Shown: positions 9,411 through 19,444 of the stretch, piece after piece
How positions within the stretch are numbered: the stretch's first letter is position 1
Layout of the letters: every line of letters begins with the position of its first letter
Assembly (NCBI RefSeq): GCF_001886815.1
Contig: NZ_CP018099.1
Span: forward strand, 4,524,501-4,588,500
Origin: Caldithrix abyssi DSM 13497
GTDB taxonomy: Bacteria; Calditrichota; Calditrichia; Calditrichales; Calditrichaceae
DNA: 64,000 nt
Direction of reading: 5' to 3'
Program-made: the position numbers and the translations under genes
The notes under the pieces: generated by a model
What the model saw: the letters and a program-made list of their open reading frames with translations, nothing else
What the model was told of the DNA's origin: nothing
Database searches by the model: none

Positions 9411-9743
9411 GGCAGCAAAGCCGCAACCAAAATCAACCACAACGTGCGCAAAATAATTTTCTCGCTGATTACGCCAATAATCGCAATGATTAAAAAAACT
9501 ATTTCAAGCGACCACAGAAAGCTCAGAGGAGTCACAAAGAGCGCAAATAGTTTTAAAAATTTAAAATAGTTCCAATTACCCTCATCCTCTTAATCTCCTT
9601 TTCCAAGAATAAAAGTCTGGGAAAGGGGAACGCTGAAAGTGGACAGTTGCCATTCAACCATTCAACTAATCAACTATTCAACCAATCCAGATGTAAAAAG
9701 GTTTTCCCGGGCCTGCAAATTAGACTCAAATGATTTCCGGCGA
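9411..9743. other. intergenic spacer downstream of the flavoprotein gene
   Basis: No gene seen. Contains a run of imperfect short direct repeats of the type ATTCAACCA/ATCAACTA around 9651-9688. Similar short runs occur at 58852-58870 and, reversed, near 61815-61826, so this is a low-complexity repeat recurring in spacers of this genome. The flavoprotein gene ends at 9744 without an obvious strong terminator hairpin. Confidence 0.4.
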
Positions 9744-10928
9744 CTAATCACGTAAAACAAACTCAAAGTCTGTTGAAAGATGGCTAAAAAAACGACGGAA
9801 GGCGCCCTGGCTGTGGCGCGCAAACCAGAAAAATGATTCTAACAACCACGGAGCGTACCGCATGCCCCGCACAAACCAAACGGAGCGGCGGATGACCGGC
9901 CCCAGTTCTTTCCAGGCTTCGGCTTCATAGCGCCTTAAAAATGAAGCGGAAAAATCATCTACATCAAACGCCTCAAGCGCCACATTCGCGGCTATCATGC
10001 CCGTTTTAAGCGCATTGTGGATGCCCTCGCCGCTTAAGGGATCCACCCAGTAGCCGGCATCGCCCACCAGCATGGCGCCGTCAAAAACACGGGGCGTTTT
10101 GTACAATCCAGCCAGTGGAATGGGCCAGGCTTTAAGGCCGTCAATCGCCATATCTTCTAAAATCCGTTCCTTGAGTAACGGGCGATTCAACAATTCGAAA
10201 AAGTGTTTTTTTAGATTGATGCTCTTTTTTTGATAGAGATCGGCCGGCAGGCCGAGCCCAATATTGGCCTGATTGTGTCCCGTGGGGAAAATCCAGAAAT
10301 AGCCGGGTTTTAGTTCCGACGTCCAGATGAATTCGACCGCATGTTCCATGGTCTTAAAGCCTTTGATGTAGCCGCGAATGGCTAAAAAGCGGTGTGTTGG
10401 CGGGATTTTGGGAACGCCAGCCGAACGGGCGACAATCGAACCGGCGCCATCGGCGCCGATAACCAGCTTTGCCGTCAGGCGTTCGACTTGCTTTTCCTTT
10501 TTGATCGTTACGCCGCAAATTCTACCCTGCCTGCGAACCACGCCCGACACTTCGGCCTGTAAAAAACGGGCGCCGCTGTGCAGGGCGCTTTGCAGCAAGG
10601 CATGGTCTAAGTGGCGACGTTCAATGATTAAAAAACCGGCTTTGTCGTGCCTGGATTGAAACGGAACCTCCAGCGCTTGCAGCCGCGGCGTGACAAAACG
10701 AATGGCGTTTATGGCGTAAATCTGCGTGGCTTCCAGAAAATCAAAAACTTCTAATTCGTTTAAAAGTTTAACGGCGCCCGGCGTCAAACCGTCGCCGCAC
10801 ACTTTCTCCCGCGGAAAGGCCTTTCGGTCGATCAGCAGAACCTTCAGGCCCTTTTGCGCAAGCGCTTTTGCCGCGGCGCTGCCGGCAGGTCCTGCGCCGG
10901 CAATAAGGACATCGTAATCGTATTTCAT
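9744..10928 (-). CDS. geranylgeranyl reductase family FAD-dependent oxidoreductase
   Basis: 394 residues using the ATG at 10928, which has an AGGGG ribosome-binding site five bases upstream; longer in-frame starts lack one. The N-terminus MKYDYDVLIAGAGPAGSAAA is a Rossmann FAD-binding motif (GxGxxG), followed by REKVCGDGLTPGAVKLL, the signature of the GGR/ChlP family. The second FAD motif VIGADGAGSIVARSAGV is at about 150-165, and LVGDAGYWVDPLSGEGI near 285 matches the family's GDAAG.v.P.tGEGI motif. These enzymes saturate double bonds of geranylgeranyl chains on lipids, quinones or chlorophyll; a role on isoprenoid lipid or menaquinone is plausible given the mevalonate operon nearby, but is inferred. 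Monocistronic by spacing. Confidence 0.85.
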   Translation of the reverse strand: MKYDYDVLIAGAGPAGSAAAKALAQKGLKVLLIDRKAFPREKVCGDGLTPGAVKLLNELEVFDFLEATQIYAINAIRFVTPRLQALEVPFQSRHDKAGFLIIERRHLDHALLQSALHSGARFLQAEVSGVVRRQGRICGVTIKKEKQVERLTAKLVIGADGAGSIVARSAGVPKIPPTHRFLAIRGYIKGFKTMEHAVEFIWTSELKPGYFWIFPTGHNQANIGLGLPADLYQKKSINLKKHFFELLNRPLLKERILEDMAIDGLKAWPIPLAGLYKTPRVFDGAMLVGDAGYWVDPLSGEGIHNALKTGMIAANVALEAFDVDDFSASFLRRYEAEAWKELGPVIRRSVWFVRGMRYAPWLLESFFWFARHSQGAFRRFFSHLSTDFEFVLRD

Positions 10929-11092
10929 CCAGGCCCCTGAATCAATGTGCGTTTGCGTAAAAATAGAAGATTTAACAAAAGGGCGCGTCGTCTTAATCCT
11001 CGCGCCCTTAAAATAGCGTTTAAAAGATCGTTTCATCGCGCGGCCAGAACATCGCTGTTTAACGCGCAGTCAACGTCATTTTTAAACGCGGA

Positions 11093-13189
11093 CTAATCGG
11101 CGAAGGTGGCGCGAAAATCAACCGCAACCGGCTCCTCCATGCCCGCCCCCCAGATAAGCGGATTTAAATCGATTTCGGCAATTTCCGGATGTTCGGCCAG
11201 CAAAAGGCTGAAATAATGAATTAATTTGCCGAATTTAAAAAAGTCGAGCGGCGGAATATTGCGAAAACCTTTCATCAGCTTCTGACCGCGCAATTCGTTT
11301 AACATCTCCTGCGCTTCGTACACATTGACCGGCGCAATACGAAAGGCCACGTCTTTCAGCACTTCCACAAAAATTCCGCCCAGCCCTACCATCAGCACCG
11401 GGCCAAACAACGGATCTCGTTTGCCGCCGAGCACCAGCTCCAGTCCCTTGTTCAACTGCTTTTGAACCAGAAAAAGAGGATGAACATGGTGAGGCAGAAC
11501 ATCTTGCGCTTTTTGGGACATCTGCTCAAATGCCGTTTTAAAATCCGGCAAAGAATTTAAACCAAGACGCACAAAGCCCTCTTCCGTTTTGTGAATGATC
11601 TGCTCGTTGGCAATTTTCAGAACCACGGGCCCTTTCGCCGCCTTAAAAAAGGTTTCCAGCTCATCCCAGTTTTCGCTTAATCTGAAATCGGCTACGGGAA
11701 TTTTGTATTCGGCTAACAATTGGAGTAAATCTTTTACCGGAAGCTGCTGTCCGGATTTTTTTTGCAACTGTTCGGTATGCAACGTCGCCGGCCGGGTGGT
11801 GGCTTCCGATTTGAAAAAGCGTTGTTGTAGTTGCTGGTAATCCCACATCTTTCCCAGAACTTTAACGGCCGTTTCGGGATAGGAGAAGATCGGCATGTGC
11901 AGGCGGGAAAAGAGTTCCAGACCGGCCGTTTCGTCGCGTTGGGCCATTAGAACCGGAATAATGGTTTTGGCACAGTTGCTAACCACTCCTTCCAGGCGTT
12001 CAACGATCTTTGCAGGCGTGGTATCCACTGGCGGTTTGACAATAATCAACACCACGCTGTCCACCTGAGGATCTTTTAATACCACTTCCAGAACATCATG
12101 ATACGTGTCATGGTCAGCGCTGGCAATCATGTCAACCGGATTGGCGCAGGCAGCCTCCGGCGGTAAAATATCTTTTAACCGTTCAATGGTAGAAGGCTGT
12201 AGTTCGGCCAATTGCAGCCCGCAAGATTCCAGCGCATCGCTGGCCAGAATGCCCGGCCCGCCGGCGTTGGTCACAATGGCCACACGCGGCCCTTTCGGTA
12301 AATGCTGAAGGGAAAGCGCGCGCGCCAGATCAAACATCTCTTCCAGAGTTTCGCAGCGGATGACGCCGGCCTGTTTCAAAAATCCGTTTACGATGTGCTC
12401 CGGATTGGCCAGCGCGCCGGTGTGCGAAGAAGCGGCCCTCTGTCCGCTGTCGGTTTTGCCGGCCTTCACCGCCAGCACAGGTTTGCGCGTTACAATGGAC
12501 TGGCAGGCCTCCATGAAAGGCTGCGGGTTGTCGATGCTTTCCAGATAAAGAGTAATCACATTAGTATTGGTATCGTTCTTTAAAAACTGCAGAATGTCGT
12601 GTTCGCTGATGACCGCCTTGTTGCCGGTGCTTACAAATACTGAAAATCCCAGATCCGTTTGCGCGGCCAGCTCCAGAATGGCAACGCCCAGCGCCCCGCT
12701 TTGTGAAATGTAGGCCACATGGCCGGCCCGCGGAAGAGTCGGCGAAAAGGTGCCGTTAAACATCACTTCGGGGTCCGTGTTAAAAATGCCCATGCAATTG
12801 GGCCCCACCAGATTCATATCGTACTTTTGCGCTAACTTGACGAGTTGCTTTTCGCGTTCAAGTCCTTCGCCGCCAACCTCCTTAAAGCCCGCGCTAACGA
12901 CGATAACATCTTTAACGCCCGCCTCGCCTAACTCTTTTAAAGAATCCAGCACAAACTGCGAGGGCAGCAAAATAACGCCCAGATCGGGCGTTTGCGGAAG
13001 AGCCGCCAGTGAGGCAAAACATGGAATGCCGTTGATCTGATCTGCTTTGGGATTAATAATGTATATTTCGCCCCTGTAGTTCATGCGTAAAATGGCGTCT
13101 AAAAATTTTTTCCCCAGAGAGCCCTCCTTGCGGGAAACGCCAATCAAAACAATGGATTTCGGTCGTAAAATTTTTTCCAGGCTGTGCAT
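11093..13189 (-). CDS. acetate/acyl-CoA synthetase (ADP-forming), fused alpha-beta subunits
   Basis: 698 residues. Order: CoA-binding domain (about 8-130, SIVLIGVSRKEGSLG); succinyl-CoA-synthetase-like ligase domain (about 150-460) with the phosphohistidine in QRAASSHTGALANPE; and an ATP-grasp beta domain (about 480-698, GPVVLKIANEQIIHKTEEG and EIDLNPLIWG). The reaction interconverts acyl-CoA + ADP + Pi and acid + CoA + ATP, giving ATP in fermentation of peptides or sugars, or activating acids. No GNAT domain is attached, so it is not a Pat-type protein acetyltransferase. An AAGGAG site precedes the ATG at 13189. Stand-alone gene; substrate acid is not predictable. Confidence 0.88.
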   Translation of the reverse strand: MHSLEKILRPKSIVLIGVSRKEGSLGKKFLDAILRMNYRGEIYIINPKADQINGIPCFASLAALPQTPDLGVILLPSQFVLDSLKELGEAGVKDVIVVSAGFKEVGGEGLEREKQLVKLAQKYDMNLVGPNCMGIFNTDPEVMFNGTFSPTLPRAGHVAYISQSGALGVAILELAAQTDLGFSVFVSTGNKAVISEHDILQFLKNDTNTNVITLYLESIDNPQPFMEACQSIVTRKPVLAVKAGKTDSGQRAASSHTGALANPEHIVNGFLKQAGVIRCETLEEMFDLARALSLQHLPKGPRVAIVTNAGGPGILASDALESCGLQLAELQPSTIERLKDILPPEAACANPVDMIASADHDTYHDVLEVVLKDPQVDSVVLIIVKPPVDTTPAKIVERLEGVVSNCAKTIIPVLMAQRDETAGLELFSRLHMPIFSYPETAVKVLGKMWDYQQLQQRFFKSEATTRPATLHTEQLQKKSGQQLPVKDLLQLLAEYKIPVADFRLSENWDELETFFKAAKGPVVLKIANEQIIHKTEEGFVRLGLNSLPDFKTAFEQMSQKAQDVLPHHVHPLFLVQKQLNKGLELVLGGKRDPLFGPVLMVGLGGIFVEVLKDVAFRIAPVNVYEAQEMLNELRGQKLMKGFRNIPPLDFFKFGKLIHYFSLLLAEHPEIAEIDLNPLIWGAGMEEPVAVDFRATFAD

Positions 13190-14412
13190 TTGTATTCTCC
13201 TTTAATTTTAAAACGCTTTCCAGATTTTCTGAAAAAATCTCCGCTTTTTGCGCATTTCAAAGCCATTCAACGGTAATCTATCTGAAGATAAGAAAATTTA
13301 CAACGGAATTAGAAACAAAAAAAGTTTTTATTGAGCATTCTGGAATGTCTCTCAAAATTTGTAGAAAACTAAAATGTTTGCTAAATATAATTCCTAAACT
13401 TCGACTACTACAGCATGTGTAAGTAAATTTGTCTCCCCCTCTCTTTTAAAAAATAGAGTTCTGCAAAATGCACATACATGTCATTTCGAATCCCGATTTA
13501 TCGGGATGAGAAATCTTCTAACTTCAACAAAAACAAAAGATTTCTCGTCGCTCCGCTCCTCGAAATGACACTAAAATTTACATTTTGTAGAACTCTATTA
13601 AAAAATTGAGGGGAGAGTCTGGCCAATGGAAATTTTCTCCTAAGGTGTTTAATATTGCAGTATTTGCCAGTTTCTATTCGAATAATCAAACTACATCCTC
13701 TTCAACTCTTACACACTTAATATTTTTCTCTTTCCACGGTGTTTGGCATTTTGCCAGAGTAGCCCTCACCACCTCGAATCTCTCTCCCGGAATAGAAGTC
13801 GGAGAGAGGGAGACGTTGCCGGCGGGCGATTTTTCCAAAAAGTGGTCTGGAATCCGGGTTTTGGGCAATAAGCATTCGGCGTGATAATGAAAGAGCCAAA
13901 TAATGAAGGATTTTATCCCGTTGTTCAATTGTGTAAACCGTTAAAACGGTTTCCTCCGGGCTCCTGGCGGGATGATCAGGTGATGGGGCATTTCTGGTTT
14001 CCCGCCGTTGAAACGACGGGCTAATCTCAATTTGTCCCTACGGGACTTTTTAAAATAGGACAATCGATCTGACATTTTACGCTTTCCCTTTCGTTATTCG
14101 TCGATGGCGGCAGGCTTTTCACGACGTAACCCTCACCCCTTCATTCCCCATCTCCCGATTTTCGGCGGGGGGGAGGACTAATGTAAGATTTTCTATGGTT
14201 TTAAAAAAATATACATTTAATTTCGCTTTTGAGACATCCCCAGGATGGGGGATGAGTTTTTAAAAAAGAACAAAAATTTTCAAATCCCGACCGGACGGGA
14301 TAGATCTTCCAGAGGAAGTATCCTAATTACTATGTGGGCGTTTTTTTCTATTGATAAAATCAATAACTTAGGCTAAATTGGCACTTGTTAATTTTAAATG
14401 AGGATGTTTTGC
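13190..14412. other. 1.2-kb repeat-rich spacer, no gene
   Basis: No coding frame is supported. Contents: a MITE copy at 13454-13597 (separate entry); degenerate palindromes of the CCCTCACC...CTCTCTCC/GGAGAGAG type at about 13766-13813 and 14130-14180, related to the hairpin inside the 9170 element; GC-rich motifs such as CCCGCCGTTGAAACGACGGG at about 13999-14020; and TTTTCAAATCCC...GGAAGTAT at about 14276-14322, which recurs near 58888-58930. The last 100 bases are AT-rich and should hold the promoter of the downstream protease gene. Confidence 0.6.
13446..13605 (-). mobile_element. MITE family 2, copy 1 (144 bp)
   Basis: The element is 13454-13597. Terminal inverted repeats are TAGAGTTCTGCAAAATG at the left and the complement of TAGAGTTCTACAAAATG at the right (one mismatch). 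It is flanked by an 8-bp direct repeat TTAAAAAA (13446-13453 and 13598-13605). Interior contains TCATTTCGA...GAGAAATCTT arms. A second 144-bp copy in opposite orientation is at 33829-33972; orientation is given relative to that copy. It carries no gene. The bases on either side pair as CTCCCC(C)TCTC / GAGGGGAGAG, so it has split the loop of an older hairpin repeat. Confidence 0.85.
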
Positions 14413-17400
14413 ATGACGCGCAAAAATTTTTGCTTTTTGTTTTTTTTGATGGTCTTTAGCGGTCAGCTTTTTGCCATAAATATAAATAATTACCCCGATG
14501 TGACCGTACTGCAGTCGAACGAGCAGGGCATGATCATTGAATGGCGCCCGGCGCAGTTAAACGTGCAGAGCGTCACTATCGATCAGCGCTCCTTTCAGCA
14601 AATCAGCATTTTAGAAGGAGAATCGTTGAGCAAGCCGGGCCAGCCAGACATCCCCTGGCGCACCTTAACCATCGGCCTTCCGGATGAGACTCCGGCCAGA
14701 ATCACGGTGTTAGAGGCTCAAACGCGGACGCTGGAAAATACCGATCTGGCGCCGATGCCTTCCGGCGTTTTCGACCGCTCTGGCCTTAGCAATTTTCGTT
14801 ACATTTTAAACGACTCGCTGTACAAAACGGCCGGTCCGCTCCCACAATCCATCGTGCGCGCCAATCCGCCCGCTTACTTCCGTGATTTGCCGGTGCAGTC
14901 CCTTTTACTCAGCCCCGTTCAATATTTTCCGGCGAGCCATCGTCTGGTTTTGTACGAACGCGTCAAATTGCAAATCACCTTTGCCCGAAAAGCGAGCGGA
15001 ACGACGGGCGCAAAACGCAAAGAATTGTTGGACGATGTTGCCCGGCAAAACATATTGAACTTTGAAGTGGCGCAAGACTGGCGCAAGCCGCTCAAAAAAG
15101 CGTTGAAAAAAACCGCTCTTTTACCGCCAGGACCTTTTTACAAAATAACGATTAAAGAAGACGGACTGTACAAAATTACGCCGTCGGTGCTGGAAACGGC
15201 CGGCATCGATTTAAACAGCTTCACCATCGATCAAATTCAGATGTTCAACAACGGCGGGCATGAATTGAACTACAATACGCGCTCAGTGTATTTCAATCCG
15301 CCCTTCACCCAGGAAATTCCCGTTCTTGTTTTTGACCAGAACAATGACGGTAAATTCAATGGTTCTGATTATATTTTGTTTTACGGCAAACATGTCAATA
15401 GCTGGTTTTACAATCCGCTTACCAATGATTTTACGTACCAGCAGCACACCTTTGCCACAGAAAATATTTACTGGCTTAGCGTAAACGGAAGCGGCGGCAA
15501 GCGCATGCCCCAAACACAAAACTTGCCGACCAGTGCCACGGCCACGGCGGATTATTTTTACGATCGTTTTCATTTCGAAGAAGACCTGTACAACCTGCTG
15601 GGATCCGGCCCGGACTGGTACGGCCACCGTTTCTTTGGCCGGTCGGGCGGTTACAGCAATGATTTTTCTATCCTGCCTAAAACCGATGCCGCCGGCGCCA
15701 CGGCTCGTTTCAGAATTCAGTTTAAAGGCGGTTCCGGTATTTTGTGGACCGATTACGAAAATTATCGCTATGAATTTAGCATTCTGCTGAACAATAATTC
15801 CGTATTTAGCAGAATTACTTTCAATAACGCCTCACGCATTGCCTTTAATAAAGACCTGACCGACCTGACCTGGTTAAAATCTGGCGCCAACACGCTGAGC
15901 ATCAACTATCAGGGCAATCTGGACGCCTGCAATGTTTATCTGGACTGGTTCGAGCTCATTTATCCCAGAGGGCTGGCAGCCGAAGGCAATCAGCTGGTAA
16001 TTTACGCCGATGAGAATACGCAAGCCGTCCGATACACTGTTACCAATCTGAGCGATGGCGTCGATTATTACATTTTTGATGTAACCGATCCGGTGAATCC
16101 GCTTGTGCTGGCGGCTGACTTAACGGCCGCCAACGGCGCTTTGTCTTTTAATTTGCCGCCATCTTCCAGCAAACGGATGTTACTGGTCAGCTCCCTGAGT
16201 TCCTCAAAAGTAAAATTCGTTACCGGCGTAACAGCTTTCACGCCGCGTGTCGATTTGTTAAATCCTGCCAACCAGGCGGATCATATTTCGATAACGCACA
16301 AAACCTTTTTACCTTATGCTGAGGAAATTGCCAGCCTGCACAAAGGTAATTTAACCACATTCGTGACTTGCATGGAAGACATCTATTTTTATTTCAATTC
16401 CGGCGTGCCTGACCCCACGGCCTTGCGCAATTTTTTGCGCTATACCAGAGATTACTGGGCCGATCCCGCCCCCAGCTTTGTGCTGTTTTTTGGCGACGCG
16501 CACTACGACTATCGCAATATTAACCTGCCAGACACCATTCGCGTTCCCACCTGGGAAATTTATGACGCCGGTGAAATTGACAGCCGTTGTACAGATGATT
16601 ATTTCGTGGATCTTGACTATTCTGGTACAAGCAGATTCAGTAGCTTTACGCCGGATATCGCCATCGGCCGCATTCCGGTCGAAAGCGTGCTGGATTGCGA
16701 ACGCATTGTTGAAAAGATGCACGATTATCATTTCAACTCCATTCAGGACGGCTGGCAAACCAATATTACGCTGGTGGCGGACGATCAGTACGGAAACAAT
16801 AACAGCTCCACAGAATACATGCATCAATCGCAGTCCGAAACCATCGCCAAGCTGCCGCAGATGCGTAAATTTATTTTAAACAAAGTCTATCTTTCCGCCT
16901 TTCCATCCGTTCCTGGCGGATTTTTGCGCATCAAGCCCGAGGCCAACGAAGCGCTGATCAACTATTTAAATCAGGGCACGTTGATTGTCAATTACATCGG
17001 GCACGGCAGTCCCACCAAATGGGCGCATGAAGATGTTTTTAACATGGATCGAGATTATCCACGGATCATCAACGAAGGACGGTTGTGCTTTTTGGTTGCC
17101 GCCACCTGTGATTTTGGCAAATTCGACGATCCGCACGAACCAAGCTTCACCGAGGCGCTAATCTGGAAGGAAAAGAACGGCATTATCGGAGCGCTGGCCT
17201 CCACCCGTCTGGCCTATTCCACGCAAAATGCCACCCTGGCTTCTAATTTTTTCCAGAACTTATTCCCCTTAAACCAACCGTCAAACAAACTGGGGCTGGC
17301 CAAGTTAAGCGCCCTGGGAATCAGCTCCAGCGTAAACGATCAGAAATACATTCTATTTGCCGATCCGGCCATGGTGCTGGCCGATCCCAAAGAGAAGATC

Positions 17401-18408
17401 GAAATCACGGAAATCAATCCCGATACGCTTAAAGCCTTGAGCAAAGTAACGGTAAAAGCTCGGGTAGAAAGCGGCAATTCGTTTAATGGCGAAGCCGTTT
17501 TACTGGTTCATGACGCGGCTTATGAAAACGTGCGCACAGACAACGGATTTTCGCCCATTACGCTGATCGGGCCGCGCATCTTTAAAGGCGAAGTGGATGT
17601 GCAGGACGGCCTGCTAACCGGGCGCTTTATCGTTCCCAAGTCCATTCGTTACGTGGACCGTCCAACGGGCAGGGTAACCATTTACGCCCATTCCCCAGAA
17701 TCCAACCTGAGCGCCATGGGCTACAACGATCAACTGCTGATCAATGGCTCCGAAAGCGACGTCAACGATCAGCAGGGGCCGGAAATCGACGTCTATTTTA
17801 AAGATCAGGAAAATTTCACATCCGGCGACTTAATTCCGGACAACACCATATTGATTGTGCGTTTAAAAGATGAAAACGGCATTAACATCACCGGAGAAAC
17901 CGGCCACAATATTTCTTTGCAAATAGACCAGGAAGCGCCCAAAGACATTTCCGGTTTCTTCGCCTACGACAAAAATTCCTTTCAACAGGGAAAAATCGAA
18001 TACCCGTTAACCCAGCTCAAGAGCGGAGAGCACACCATCAAAATTCAGGCCTTTGACAACTTGAACAACCTGAACACCACCGAAGTGCTGATTAAAGTGG
18101 CCGCCACAGACAATATTTTGCTGACCGATGTGGTCAATTATCCCAATCCCTTCCGGGATCAAACGCGCTTCACCTTTCAGACCAATGTGCCGGGCGCTGA
18201 TGTGAAAATTAAAATCTACACGGTAACCGGTCGTTTGATTCAGGAGCTTCACGGCGTTTCTGTGATGGGCTACAACGATGAAATTGAATGGGACGGCCGC
18301 GACCGCGATGGCGACGAAATCGCCAATGGCGTGTATCTCTACAAAATCATTTTACGCGAGGGAAATAAAGAAAAAACGCACATCGACAAATTAGTTATCA
18401 TGCGTTAA
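14413..18408 (+). CDS. C25-family (gingipain/PorU-like) cysteine protease with C-terminal sorting domain
   Basis: 1331 residues from the ATG at 14413, which has GAGG nine bases upstream; two earlier in-frame ATGs (14398, 14404) lack such a site. Signal peptide MTRKNFCFLFFLMVFSGQLFA. The N-terminal half resembles PorU: YKITIKEDGLYKITPSVLETAG, then FDQNNDGKFNGSDYILFYG. The caspase-like C25 catalytic domain is at about 640-990, with the His in IVNYIGHGSPTKWAHE and the Cys in VAATCDFGKFDDP. Downstream are Ig-like segments and a FlgD/type IX sorting domain beginning VVNYPNPF and ending KLVIMR. PorU is the type IX sortase that cleaves client C-terminal domains; a sortase or a secreted endopeptidase are both possible. 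No other T9SS component is in the window. Confidence 0.85.
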   Translation: MTRKNFCFLFFLMVFSGQLFAININNYPDVTVLQSNEQGMIIEWRPAQLNVQSVTIDQRSFQQISILEGESLSKPGQPDIPWRTLTIGLPDETPARITVLEAQTRTLENTDLAPMPSGVFDRSGLSNFRYILNDSLYKTAGPLPQSIVRANPPAYFRDLPVQSLLLSPVQYFPASHRLVLYERVKLQITFARKASGTTGAKRKELLDDVARQNILNFEVAQDWRKPLKKALKKTALLPPGPFYKITIKEDGLYKITPSVLETAGIDLNSFTIDQIQMFNNGGHELNYNTRSVYFNPPFTQEIPVLVFDQNNDGKFNGSDYILFYGKHVNSWFYNPLTNDFTYQQHTFATENIYWLSVNGSGGKRMPQTQNLPTSATATADYFYDRFHFEEDLYNLLGSGPDWYGHRFFGRSGGYSNDFSILPKTDAAGATARFRIQFKGGSGILWTDYENYRYEFSILLNNNSVFSRITFNNASRIAFNKDLTDLTWLKSGANTLSINYQGNLDACNVYLDWFELIYPRGLAAEGNQLVIYADENTQAVRYTVTNLSDGVDYYIFDVTDPVNPLVLAADLTAANGALSFNLPPSSSKRMLLVSSLSSSKVKFVTGVTAFTPRVDLLNPANQADHISITHKTFLPYAEEIASLHKGNLTTFVTCMEDIYFYFNSGVPDPTALRNFLRYTRDYWADPAPSFVLFFGDAHYDYRNINLPDTIRVPTWEIYDAGEIDSRCTDDYFVDLDYSGTSRFSSFTPDIAIGRIPVESVLDCERIVEKMHDYHFNSIQDGWQTNITLVADDQYGNNNSSTEYMHQSQSETIAKLPQMRKFILNKVYLSAFPSVPGGFLRIKPEANEALINYLNQGTLIVNYIGHGSPTKWAHEDVFNMDRDYPRIINEGRLCFLVAATCDFGKFDDPHEPSFTEALIWKEKNGIIGALASTRLAYSTQNATLASNFFQNLFPLNQPSNKLGLAKLSALGISSSVNDQKYILFADPAMVLADPKEKIEITEINPDTLKALSKVTVKARVESGNSFNGEAVLLVHDAAYENVRTDNGFSPITLIGPRIFKGEVDVQDGLLTGRFIVPKSIRYVDRPTGRVTIYAHSPESNLSAMGYNDQLLINGSESDVNDQQGPEIDVYFKDQENFTSGDLIPDNTILIVRLKDENGINITGETGHNISLQIDQEAPKDISGFFAYDKNSFQQGKIEYPLTQLKSGEHTIKIQAFDNLNNLNTTEVLIKVAATDNILLTDVVNYPNPFRDQTRFTFQTNVPGADVKIKIYTVTGRLIQELHGVSVMGYNDEIEWDGRDRDGDEIANGVYLYKIILREGNKEKTHIDKLVIMR

Positions 18409-19410
18409 ATTATCCGGCTTTTCCGGCCAGACCAGACGAACCAGGCGCTGGCCGGTTTTAATCCTCAGTCTTGACGTTAATTCTAATTGACGGGTATTAA
18501 AATCAAAAACCGTGAAGGTAAGGTCTAAATTTTCTGCGTTTACGCTAACCACAAATTGTTTTTCCCGACTAACCACAAAGTCAACGATCGGCGTGGCGGT
18601 TGAATACAGGGTCTGCTCTTTGGCGCCGGATATGCTGGCCAGCTTTACGCTTCCGCTAGATTCTGGCGCCCAGATAACGGTAAAATTATCAACAAAACGT
18701 ACTTTACCCACTCGATCCCCGGGCATTAAACGCATATCTGTCAAATCAAAAATTCTGCCCTCGGCCGTCAGGTAAAATTCGCCGGGCGAAAATTGATCGG
18801 CATGCAGCGCGGTTGGATGTAACTGCGTGGGGTTTTGCCGGGTAATGAAGCGTACGTAAAACCCATCCGCTCTGGAAAAAGCAAGCCATTGCCCGGAAGG
18901 AGAAAGCAATGGATGCCAGCTCTCCTGCAATGCATCTTCATCCATTAAATATGACTGACCATTAGAAAGATAAAAAAAACAAATATTCCGGGACTGATCA
19001 ACCTGGCACTGGTAAACGGCCAGAGCGGCGTCTGCATTGCAACTTAACTGCCCGGTCGGCTCCTCAGGCGCGTTAAAGATTTTTATTTTTCTTTCGCGTA
19101 ACAAATCAAACTGAATTAACGAATCCGGCGTCAGAGCCAGCAGGTAGCGGGCATTGGCGGAAATAGCAAAATCAAGGAGCGGTTGTTGGCTTAAACGCAG
19201 CGTGTCAAATTTTGCAAGGACGGGATCAAAAGTCGAAACAAAATCGTTGCCCGACAGCAAAAAATAGACGGTATTCGAAGGATTGGGTTTGGGGTTGGCA
19301 TCGTTGCCCGTAGTGGTTTCGCTGGAAAAGCGGGAGCAGGCCATGCCGAAGACCATGCAACAAAAAATTGCCAGACGAATCATTATCCAGACTCTACCCC
19401 ACGCTTTCAT
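18391..19410 (-). CDS. lipoprotein with beta-propeller-like repeats, function unknown
   Basis: 339 residues from the ATG at 19410, chosen because GGAG lies eight bases upstream; an upstream in-frame GTG at 19437 is possible. A lipoprotein signal peptide ends at the lipobox VFGMAC followed by SRFSSETTTG, so the mature protein should be lipid-anchored. The rest is all-beta with repeated segments such as DFAISANARYLLALTPD, HPLLSPSGQWLAFSRADG and DFVVSREKQFVVSV, resembling TolB/WD40-type propeller blades. Its last 18 bases overlap, convergently, the end of the protease gene. Overall role unknown; binding or scaffolding is the usual function of such folds. Confidence 0.65.
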   Translation of the reverse strand: MKAWGRVWIMIRLAIFCCMVFGMACSRFSSETTTGNDANPKPNPSNTVYFLLSGNDFVSTFDPVLAKFDTLRLSQQPLLDFAISANARYLLALTPDSLIQFDLLRERKIKIFNAPEEPTGQLSCNADAALAVYQCQVDQSRNICFFYLSNGQSYLMDEDALQESWHPLLSPSGQWLAFSRADGFYVRFITRQNPTQLHPTALHADQFSPGEFYLTAEGRIFDLTDMRLMPGDRVGKVRFVDNFTVIWAPESSGSVKLASISGAKEQTLYSTATPIVDFVVSREKQFVVSVNAENLDLTFTVFDFNTRQLELTSRLRIKTGQRLVRLVWPEKPDNLTHDN

Positions 19411-19444
19411 GAAAAGCGCTCCGATTTTACCCCACACCGCTTTT

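Noticed and set aside
9651-9688. ATTCAACCA/ATCAACTA short repeats as a possible binding-site array or iteron.
   Set aside because: Irregular spacing and sequence, and similar runs occur in other unrelated spacers (58852, 61813); treated as low-complexity DNA.
10929-11036. 36-residue N-terminal extension of the geranylgeranyl-reductase-like protein.
   Set aside because: The Rossmann motif normally begins within a few residues of the start, and the internal ATG at 10928 has an AGGGG site.
13606-13928. Several 60-90 codon frames on both strands around 13.6-13.9 kb.
   Set aside because: They run through palindromic repeats and a MITE end, overlap each other and have no motifs.
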